Assembly: GCA_029339505.1 (NCBI GenBank)
Contig: JAQISU010000231.1
Location: forward strand, 776,001-840,000
DNA from: Unio delphinus
Taxonomy: Eukaryota > Mollusca > Bivalvia > Unionida > Unionidae
Length of the DNA stretch: 64,000 nt
Direction of reading: 5' to 3'
Shown piece after piece: positions 54,110-64,000 of this stretch (position 1 is the first letter of the stretch; the number at the start of each line of letters is the position of its first letter). Below the pieces are notes generated by a model. The model was not told where the DNA came from, ran no database searches, and saw only the letters and a program-made list of their open reading frames with translations. The position numbers and the translations under genes were made by a program.

Positions 54110-54597
54110 TATATATGTGTAGTAGTATCAGTATTAGTAGCAGTAGTCATCGTAATAGTATATCTAGTAAAAGTAGCAGCAAATGTAGTAAATGTAATAA
54201 ACGTATCAAATATAGTAAATGTATTGAATGTAGTAAATGCAGTAAACGTAGTAAATGTATTAAATGTAGTAAATGTATTGAATGTAGTAAATGAAGTAAA
54301 TGTAATAAATGTACTGAATGTAGTAAACGTAGTAAATGTAGTAAATGTATTGAATGTAGTAAATTCAGTAAACGTAGTAAATGTAGTAAATGTAGTAAAT
54401 GTCTTGAATGTAGTAAATGCAGTAAACGTAGTAAATGTAGTAAATGTAGTAAATGTCTTGAATGTAGTAAATACAGTTAACGTAGGAAATGCAGTAATAT
54501 ACTGAATGCTGTAAACGTAAATGTAGCATATGTATTGAATGTTGTAAATGCAGTAAATGTATTAAATGTAGTAAACGTAGTGAATGTAGTAGTAAAA
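54110..54597. repeat. GTAGTAAATGTA-type repeat
   Basis: Nine- and eighteen-base units (GTAAATGTA, TTGAATGTA, GTAAACGTA) repeated for about 490 bp with higher-order blocks. The 135-aa Val/Asn frame is derived from it. Confidence 0.93.
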
Positions 54598-54699
54598 TCA
54601 CATGAAGTAAAAGTAATAGAATACCTGTTATGATAGCAATTCTCGATATTGAATATTTCCTTTGATTCGAATCCTAGAACATATATTTGAGATACCTAC

Positions 54700-57600
54700 A
54701 CTGTTTCTTTAGAATAATAACGGAAGATTTACTCTGATTTCAATTCTCGAGGACATAAATGAATTACCTACCTTAATACCAATTTTGTAGAACAGATATA
54801 GAATAACTATTTTGATACAAAAATTCTTTTTAATAGATATGAAATACATAATGTGATACCAATTATCTAGAATAGATATGAAATACATACTGTGATACAA
54901 ATTCTCTAGAACAGATATAGAATACATACTGTGATACAAATTCTCTAGAATAGATATGGAATACATACTGTGATACAAATTCTCTGGAATAGATTTGGAA
55001 TACATACTGTGATACAAATTATCTAGAATAGATATAGAATACATACTGTAATACAAATTATCTAGAATAGATATAGAATACATACTGTAATACAAATTAT
55101 CTAGAATAGATATAAAATACACACTCTGATACAAATTCTCTAGAATATATATGGAATACATAATCTAATACAAATTCTTTAAAATAGATATAGAATACAT
55201 ACTGTGATACAAATTCTCTTGAATAGATATAGAATACATACTGTAATACAAATTATCTAGAATAGATATAGAATACATACTGTAAAACAAATTATCTAGA
55301 ATAGATATAGAATACATACTGTAATACAAATTATATAGTATAGATATAGAATACATACTGTAATACAAATTATCTAGAATAGATATGGAATACATACTGT
55401 AATACACATTCTCTAGAATTGATATAGAATACATACTGTGATGCAAATTCGCTAGAATAGATATGGAATACATATTTTGATACAAATTATCTAGAATATA
55501 TATATAGAATACATACGCTAATACAAATTATCTAGAATATATATGGAATACATACTCTAATACAAATTCTCTAGAATATATATGGAATACATAATCTAAT
55601 ACAAATTCTTTAAAATAGATATGGAATGCATACTGTAATACAAATGCTCTAGACTAGATATAAAATACACACTCTGATACAAATTCTCTAGAATAGATAT
55701 GGAATACATACTGTGATACAATTGATCTAGAATAGATACAGAATACGTACTGTGATACAAATTATCTAGAATAGATACAGAATACATACTGTGATACAAA
55801 TTCTCTAGAATAGATATGGAATACATACTGTGATACAAATTCTCTAGAATAGATATGGAATACATACTGTGATACAAATTCTCTGGAATAGATATGGAAT
55901 ACATACTGTGATACAAATTCTCTAGAATAGGTATGGAATACATAATCTAATACAAATTCTCTAAAATAGATATAAAATACACGCTCTGATACAAATTCTC
56001 TAGAATAGATATGGAATGCATACTGTGATACAATTTTTTTAAAATAGATATAACATACACACTCTGATACAAATTCTCTAGAATAGATATGGAATACATA
56101 CTCTAATACAAATTCTCGCGAATATACATGGTATGTCTACCATGATATTTATTAGCAAAGGTAGTATCCTAATGATTTTCCAAAACTAATATATAATATC
56201 TTTTTCTAATACTACTTCTCGAGAACTTACATGGAATACCTGTTATAATACTAATTCTCGAGAACTTATATGGAATACCTGTTATAATACTAATTCTCGA
56301 GAACTTACATGGAATACCTGTTATAATACTAATTCTCGAGAACTTACATGGAGTACCTGTTATAATACTAATTCTCGAGATCCGATATGGAATAGCTATT
56401 CGAATGTTAATTCTCGAGAACATATATAGAATGGCTACTCTGATTTTATTCCTTACAAACATATCTGGGATACCTACTCTAACACTATCTCTTTAGAATA
56501 TATCCAGAATATTTACTCTGATTCCAAATTTCGAGAACATAAATTAATTACCTACTCTGATACCAATTTTTGAGAACATAAATGAATTACCTTCTCTGAT
56601 TCCAAATTTCGAGAACAAATGAATTACCTACTCTGATTTCAAATCTCGAGAACATAAATTAATTACCTGCTCTGATACCAATTCTTGAGAACATATATTA
56701 ATTACCTACTCTGATTCCAAATTTCGAGAACAAATGAATTACCTACTCTGATACCAATTCTCGAGAACGCAAATAAATTATCTACTCGGATTTCAAATCT
56801 CGAGAACATAAATTAATTACCTGCTCTGATTCCAAATTTCTAAAACAAAAATGAATTACCTACTCTGATACCAATTCACGAGAACAGATACAGAATAACT
56901 GTTTTGATACAAAATTTCAAGAATTGATACAGAATAACTATTTTGATACGAATTTTCTAGAATAGATATGGAATACATACTGTGATACAATTGATCTAGA
57001 ATAGATACAGAATACATACTGTGATACAATTGATCTAGAATAGATACAGAATACATACTGTGATACAAATTCTCTAGAATAGATATGGAATACATACTGT
57101 GATACAATTGATCTAGAATAGATACAGAATAACTGTTTTGATACGAATTTTCTAGAATAGGTATGGAATACATGTTCTAATATTAATGCTCGAAAACGGA
57201 AAAGAAATAACTAATCTTAAACTAATTCTCGAGTATAAATATCGAATACCCACTCTAGTACTGGTTCTCGAGTATAGATATATATCGAATACCCACTCTA
57301 GTACTAGTTCTCGAGTATAAATATCGAATACCCACTCTAGTACTAGTTCTCGAGTATAAATATCGAATACCCACTCTAGTACTAATTCTCGAGTATAGAT
57401 ATCGAATACCCACTCTAGTACTAATTCTCGGATTTAGATATCGAATACCCACTCTAGTACTATTTCTCAAGTATAGATATCGAATACCTACTCTAGTACT
57501 ATTTCTCGAGTATAGATATCGAATACCCACTCTAGTACTATTTCTCGAGTATAGATATCGAATACCCACTCTAGTACTAATTCTCGGGTATAGATATCGA

Positions 57601-57895
57601 ATACCCACTCTAGTACTAATTCTCGGGTATAGATATCGAATACCCACTCTTGTACTAGTTCTTGAGTATAGATATCGAATACCCACTCTAGTACTAATTC
57701 TCGAGAGCAGATTGAGAATCTATTCCGATATTGATTCGTTCACATGTATATGGAATACCAACTGTGGTCTGAATCTAGTTAATAGATAAAGGATACCTAC
57801 TCAATACTAATCTCGTTAATAGATAAAGGATACCTACTCAATACTAATCTCCTTAATAGATAAAGGATACCTACTCAATACTAATTCTCGCGAAA
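54700..57895. repeat. Large compound 39-bp minisatellite (about 3.2 kb)
   Basis: About 80 units share a 39-bp period while the sequence changes along the array. 54850-56100: CTAGAATAGATATGGAATAC and ATACTGTGATACAAATT. 56210-56400: CGAGAACTTACATGGAATAC. 56520-56870: CGAGAACATAAATTAATTAC. 57230-57710: CGAGTATAGATATCGAATAC and CCACTCTAGTACTAATT. All keep a (T)CTCGAGAA or CTAGAA core, so they are subfamilies of one array. The 13-residue repeat frames are artefacts. Confidence 0.95.
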
Positions 57896-57899
57896 TGAT

Positions 57900-58840
57900 A
57901 TGGGGTATGCCCTAATATTTATCAGTCATCAATTTGACTTTTGAAACCTTAATTCTTGCTGAATATGCATTTTGCGTGAATGTTATCGTAGGACCTAATA
58001 AAATGCACACTTACGAAACCAGATTAAACATAACAATGAATAATGTTTGACATGGCGAGAAAATGTATAAGCTTGTCAGTAAATATAATACCTCTGCATA
58101 CACTGTGAACTCCATATCATACGCAAAAGGCGTATATACATTGAAATGTAATTATGCAACAGCCAAAATTATCAGACTTGTTTGATGAAGCTTTTCACTC
58201 TGATAACATGGAAAGATGAGACAGACGAGAGAAACGTGTAACATAAAGTCGGTATATTTATCAATAATTGTTAACGAATCGACATTTTATCAAATGCAAA
58301 CATAAAACTAACTTCAATAACATAACTTATGGATATTTTATTATGATTCTCGAATGCTTGAAATTAATATTCAACCAATGCGATATCAACATGGTATGTT
58401 TGCAAATGTAATCTATCCATTGCGAATGGCTCATAACAATACGACATATGACAAAATCCGTTACAAACGTGGCTCAGTTATCGTAACTCAGTGATTGAAA
58501 AACATTTTAATAAAAAGACCATCTTGCCACTTTCAACCTGACCAAAACAAACGACATAAAACCATAGCATATTCCTCAATTTATTAATTTCTCTATGGAT
58601 ACCATTTGAATAGCGAATCATGGTTACAAAATGTGATTCTCGTTTATATACAAAAACTATTGTACACGGAAATCGGTTTAAACCCTAATACTTTGGTTTA
58701 CAAGTCTGAGCTTTAGAACGACTGTACCATGCTGAGTTACTAATAGCATAACGTCTTGCATATATGACGTTTAGATTGTTAAACAGTTGAGATAAATCAC
58801 GTTTTAAATAATGAAGTATACAGCAAAGCTGTTACAGCGC
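57900..58840. other. Host intergenic DNA
   Basis: No gene or array seen. Confidence 0.55.
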
Positions 58841-58844
58841 AGCA

Positions 58845-59240
58845 TTGCACCTAATTATAATAAAAAACTAGGCCTATACAACTGTATTACACTTCAAGAC
58901 AATTTATTGAGCACCTAATTATAATAATAAACTAGGCCTATACAACTGTATTACACTTCAACACAATTTATTGAGCACCTAATTATAATAAATAAACTAG
59001 GCCTATACAACTGTATTACACTTCAAGGCAATTTATTGAGCACCTAATTATAATAAATAAACTAGGCCTATGCAACTGTATTACACTTCAAGACAATTTA
59101 TTGAGCACCTAATTATAATAAATAAACTAGGCCTATACAACTGTATTACACTTCAAGGCAATTTATTGAGCACCTAATTATAATAAATAAACTAGGCCTA
59201 TACAACTGTATTACACTTCAAGACAATTTATTGAGCTATC
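58845..59240. repeat. 65-bp tandem repeat, six copies
   Basis: Unit contains CACCTAATTATAATAAATAA, ACTAGGCCTATACAACTGTA and GACAATTTATTGAG. Copies are nearly identical; one-base differences in the AATAAA run change unit length by a base or more. Confidence 0.94.
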
Positions 59241-60165
59241 CTATAGCTTATGCTTAATGTAACAGAATTCAATTTTGTAATAAGAATATAAATTTCCTAG
59301 ACCCACTATTACATAAATAAGTAAATGTACAAGAAGAGAATGTTAAGGAAATATATTATATGGGGAGAATCATCTCTGTACGAAATGCCGGATGATGTCT
59401 TGAAGACTGAGAAAATATTCACCCTCACGTCCCTAATCAGATCAAAACATACAGTCAAACTGGTTGGGAACAACAAACTAGCGATGCATTGTAAACGCCT
59501 GTGCTATACCTAACCTGACTGGAGAAGATCGTTTGTTGTTTTATGCAGTCTGAAACAGCGTCAATGTGTCCGTTCTCACACATGCCATAGATGCAGACGC
59601 AATAAGTAATATTATGGGACAATTTAAATGTCAAACAAGTACCCAACACTGTCTTACAAAATTAAAACGTATATTCATGACTTTTCAACATATAAATCGA
59701 GACAATTGTCAAACCCAGAGCAAGATATTTGACAGCTCTGAGTTGACTAAATGTTTGTCTTTTGTTAAACGGCCACCAAGAACCCGCTGAAGAAAGTTTG
59801 CTTGACTACTTATATAATCAAATCGCATGTGAATATCACAATAGATGGTATGCCATTGACGGACTACTACACGTTTTCATTGTATTTTAAGTTTACCAGC
59901 ACGACGATTTCATTACGGCGTACCCAATTTATTAATATTATTATTTTCTGAGTACATCGCAATATACACTCAATCATTTAGTATGTTTCAACTTATAAAG
60001 ACTTGTGACACCACATGAAATTGTTAATTATTAAACCCGACGTGTGGAAAGTCGTTTACCATTATTGTATTCAACTATAAGATGCAAACTCGGTTTGACG
60101 GGAGAGTGTGAGACGATCTTGTCGAGTCCTTCAGCGTTCATCAACTCTACACACACGTATTGATC
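59241..60165. other. Host intergenic DNA
   Basis: No gene seen; short overlapping frames only. Confidence 0.5.
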
Positions 60166-60167
60166 TT

Positions 60168-60362
60168 ATATTAAGGTCCTCTTAAGATCTTATATAAAGG
60201 TACTCTTGAGATCTTATATTAAGGTACTCTTGAGATCTTATATTAAGGTACTCTTGAGATCTTATATTAAGGTACTCTTGAGATCTTATATTAAGGTACT
60301 CTTGAGATCTTATATTAAGGTACTCTTGAGATCTTATATTAAGGTACTCTTAAGATCGTACA
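60168..60362. repeat. 24-bp tandem repeat, eight copies
   Basis: Unit TTGAGATCTTATATTAAGG plus TACTC. The plus strand reads as an 8-residue repeat (RSYIKVLL) in an open frame, without other support for a gene. Confidence 0.95.
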
Positions 60363-60436
60363 AAATGTATATTATAGTTACTGACGTTTCTCAACACGAC
60401 GTGGCGCTGGTGTGAATCTAAGCAGGTTTGCCAACC

Positions 60437-60652
60437 ATGGTGGATTTGGCTGAGTTTACCAGTCGAATTGTTATTGACTTTGATCCCGTTGAGCATGTGA
60501 ATTTTGAAGATCGAACATGCGAAGTTAAAGCGTTTAACACGGACTTTAAAGCTATTATCATGCTGCAAACCTGTATCGTGCAGAATATGGCCGTGATCAG
60601 TGCATTCGTTAAGAAAGAGGGAATCAGAGACACTGGAACAAATATAAATTAA
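60437..60652 (+). CDS. Possible exon or small gene, unknown (71 aa)
   Basis: After ATG 60437 (context ACCATGG) the frame reads VDLAEFTSRIVIDFDPVEHV and continues with balanced composition (acidic start, hydrophobic IIMLQTCIVQNMAVISAFV segment) to a stop at 60652. Composition looks more protein-like than other frames in this AT-rich stretch. A longer minus-strand frame (60350-60805) overlaps it. I recognise neither, and one of them may be chance. Confidence 0.3.
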   Translation: MVDLAEFTSRIVIDFDPVEHVNFEDRTCEVKAFNTDFKAIIMLQTCIVQNMAVISAFVKKEGIRDTGTNIN

Positions 60653-60809
60653 CAGGAAGTACCACCCTTTTGTACAAATCGCAACACGATGCCAGCTTTT
60701 AAATAATTTCACATTAAAAAGCTCAGGCAATAAGTTCACCTCCAGATGAACATGTTCCAAATTATTGTGTCTACAACAATGAATATACTTCGATTGCAGT
60801 CTCACTTAT

Positions 60810-63800
60810 ATACAACCAACATTGGCTGAACTGAGACAATACTGATCTCGACAGTTATTCACCAAGGACACGCTTATCACTATAACAGTTCATCAACAAA
60901 GATGAGAACAGTCGTTTTTAGACATTATTTAATGGTATAATCACAATGGTTTTGTGTGAACGTAGTGCTAGATTAAATTTAAAAAATGCAGTTGTTCAGA
61001 AGTACGTGTACTTTTAACATGCCGACTTTGATCAAATGCAACACGCACACGTACTTCTAAATAATTCTTTAACATTGCTGGTCTATCACCGTTCTTCGAT
61101 TAATAATGGAAACTTACAGAAAAGATAATTGAAACAAATGATATAAATACCAAAACGCATGTATAGTATATGTCACTTTAAAATCACAAAAACGTGTACC
61201 ATGGTAGCAGTTAAATGACAATGTTGTCTTTGTTGTCCTGCATGGTCGCATATTGTTAACTTTGATAGATTACAATTCACTAGATCCCATACACGTGTTA
61301 TTTTGCAATACGAGGAAAAAGTCATGTGGGGATAGAAGGACGATCAGCCATTTTATTTGAAGTATGCTATATGGCGTCTGATTGTTTAATGTAACAATAG
61401 AAACAGCTGCTTTCTCATAAAAATTGAAGATTGACATCATTCGTTTCTTAAATATTCGATAATTGATGTATTACACAGCTTTATTTATCGTATACTCTGA
61501 TATCATAATCTATTAAGATTTTAATCTTGCAAACTTTTAATTCTTCATTTCTTTGAAGTGATGTAGGACTTGACGTGCATCATTGATATTTACCATCCTT
61601 TTATGTGTTGCTACTCAGAGATTAGAAAATATACTCACACAAAGTGAGATCCCTATCTTCGCCCTCTAAATGGAGTAAAATAATTTTTTTGGCTCGTGCT
61701 GAACCATTTATTATTGCGACCATCAACCTATCACCAGAAAGGCGAAAGTTCGATTTCCCGCTATAGGTTAGGTCTGAATCGACAACCATGGTGTGGAAAA
61801 GGCAGTCAACTTAAACATCTAAATGCCAGACCTGACGAAACATGTGTTTAACTTCTTAAACAATAGAGAAGTCCAATCAATTTAGCTGTACATGTATAAT
61901 CTATCATTTGAATATTTTTGTAAATAACTAACTCGTTGACATTTGGAATAGTGTTGCAAATGTCACTTTACATAAATTATTATGTTTCTACATAACATTA
62001 ATGCTACACAATACACTTTTCAAAAGACGATTTTAGCAATATATATATATATATATATTTGTTAAGTAGATACAATTCCTTTCGTGTATTAATTTACCAT
62101 TTACCTTCACTTATAATAATCCGAAATGTACCAGGACAATTAAATATGGTGTTTTGCATGCTTGATTTTAATTGCTTTCCTTTCTGACAAAGTAAACAGT
62201 GCCACACCTGTAGCCACTTCTGCTAAAGAGGTCCCCATATGTTCGATATTATAGTAAAAATGCAGTGTGTTAATTATCCCATTTTGCAAGCGCCGCAGGC
62301 AGGAACTAGTAAATTGATTTTGATTAATATGTATTTGTCTCAAAATGAAGAGTTATTTGTTCACCTAGAGTGAATCAAGCTTTTATCAATCTCAGCACCA
62401 ACAGATGGCTGAGGTTGACTTTTGTCCCGAGCAAAGAGCTGGATATAAAAATGGCAAAACATTCAAGAGACGCAAAATTAGTCCAATGCAAAATCCAAGA
62501 TTAGACAATGGAAGTTCCAGACTACCAAAGAATGATACCACAAATGCCTTTTCTCACGGTCCTAAATATGAGGAAATTTATCACTAAGCACTTTTTTGTT
62601 GTCAACCTTTTCCTATCAAATCAAAGCTTTTAGTGTTAGTTATTTACAAGACTGAAAGGCGTAGTTACTAGAAATAAAAAATCAAACTAAGGTCATCTTT
62701 AACAGTATATTTCGACCGTCACAATTAGAATATATGCAATTCAAACTATACTTTGCCACATAAAAGCTAAAACGTAAGAAATAGGATATATTTTATAATC
62801 AATCGCTTTAAGCAACGGTTACACTTTTATCGCGTGTTATCAACTACGAACAATATTAGGGTATTACAATATCTGCTTGGCAAATTTGAATACACATTTA
62901 TTTTATTTCCTTGTGAACATCATGATTGGAATACACGATGATGTGATTCTCTTGTCATAGTTATGATTTGACTACTCATTTAAGCTTATCTCTTTGAATT
63001 AATATGTGCTGTTATTATTTGTGTTATAAAATCAAACTTCCTTTGTAAATAGTTTTGAAATTAATTGATTTTTTTTTATTTCTGTCCTGTTTCTTTTCTA
63101 ACGCGTTTTTATACTATAAAACAATTTTGCTATACGAAGAATATTAGGAACGAAAACTGAAATATTCCAGGACGAAGGTGGTTTTTGCTAGAACCCATGT
63201 TATTTGTATACACGAAATGTTTACTCCTTTAACGGTGACGGCGCGAACATATATCAGTGTAGAAGACGTGCAGCCTGCTTTAAAACAGGGAGCACCGTTG
63301 CATTCGATCGTCTCATGGCTATCCATCGTTATAAAAAAAAATGCCTTCAATTACAGATCCAGTTACAAATGTTAATAAGCGAACAACAGTTGAATTTACC
63401 TCCAAGATTATTCTCAATTTCTTGCTATTGATATGTCAATCAAAATGGCAGAAAGACAGATATATCATTACGAATTTCAAAACGTAAATAATTGAGAAAA
63501 TAAAAGGCTTCCCGACCCTCTTGTCTGTATATAACACAATAAGTTGTAAGATCAATACGTATGATTTGATTATCCCTGAAATTGTGTAGTGGATAAAATG
63601 CAAATATTTTTATTATTGTGTACAGGTAATGTGTTTAAAGAGACAGAAGAAATACAATCAGCTGTTTCCTTTTGTTAGTTACAATCATTCTGTTCGCACA
63701 TGTACCATGGCCATATTACCGGGTTATGCGTATTTGATATATAATAGTATTTTACTTTGTCGATATGTTTTGTAAGATTTAAAGTATTGCGAAAGTAATT

Positions 63801-63870
63801 TTTAATACATAACCAGTTATCATCATTTGACAGCATTTAAATAAGATCATGCATTTAAATGTTTTTGTGT
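60810..63870. other. Host intergenic DNA
   Basis: No gene recognised. A short (AT)n run lies at 62039-62059; a 60-aa plus frame at 62405-62587 has no supporting feature. Confidence 0.5.
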
Positions 63871-63873
63871 TAT

Positions 63874-64000
63874 GAATTTCTATAGTTAGAAGTTTCCGTC
63901 TTGTGAATTTCTATAGTTAGATGTTTCCGTCTTATGAATTTCTATAGTTAGATGTTTCCGCCTTGTGAAATTGCATTAGTTGGATGTTTTCATCCAGTCA
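63874..64000. repeat. 31-bp tandem repeat at the window edge
   Basis: Three copies of GAATTTCTATAGTTAGATGT followed by TTCCGTCTTAT, then a diverged fourth, running toward the end of the window and probably beyond. Confidence 0.9.

Noticed and set aside
54709..57686. Six repeat proteins of 78-150 aa
   Set aside because: Product of the 39-bp compound minisatellite.

Overview
The window is animal genomic DNA: AT-rich, full of microsatellites and minisatellites, with LINE and SINE remnants and no recognisable intron-containing host gene. The SINE body and the repeat landscape recall molluscs, but the host assignment is an inference from memory of such repeats.

The centre of interest is a complete Polinton/Maverick (adintovirus-like) DNA element at 1896-22603 (20,708 bp). 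It is bounded by 332-bp terminal inverted repeats that differ at only 2 positions, starts AGTAGTAATA, ends TATTACTACT, and is flanked by a perfect 6-bp target duplication GTTACT. Left to right it holds: a left-end accessory gene and a possible minus-strand partner; a minus-strand zinc-knuckle gene sharing a bidirectional promoter with protein-primed DNA polymerase B; a BIR (IAP-like) gene; four small unknown genes, one tail-anchored; the packaging ATPase; three basic core-like proteins, two of which are paralogues; a proline-rich virion-type protein; a DDE integrase with chromodomain; a two-span membrane protein; the minor capsid (penton) protein; a pVI-like protein; the double-jelly-roll major capsid protein; an acidic HPSQ-motif protein; an adenain-like cysteine protease; and three charged accessory genes at the right end. 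All late-type genes from the BIR gene to the protease lie on the plus strand. The polymerase gene carries one in-frame stop and the integrase two, so this copy is probably not autonomous, while the capsid, ATPase and protease genes are open.

The most unusual feature is that the end-located accessory genes, and not the structural block, finish in a hairpin with the exact form of the animal replication-dependent histone mRNA 3' stem-loop (6-bp stem, TTTC loop, ACYC/ACCC flank) followed by a purine-rich CGAAAAGA histone-downstream-element-like motif. There are five copies: one per accessory gene, plus a minus-oriented one in the left TIR. The right-end genes also share a repeated promoter module around CATCACGTCCGCG plus TATA. 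The structural block ends instead at an AATAAA polyadenylation signal. This suggests two RNA 3'-end classes in one element: SLBP-type, cell-cycle-linked accessory mRNAs and conventional polyadenylated late mRNAs.

A second, heavily decayed Polinton lies on the minus strand at about 45.0-48.4 kb (PolB, ATPase and MCP fragments in the same order), next to a relic of an unnamed multi-copy transposon-type protein (48.7-49.9 kb). The rest is tandem repeats, several with a 39-bp period, two LINE 3' ends each tailed by a microsatellite, and sequence in which I see no gene.
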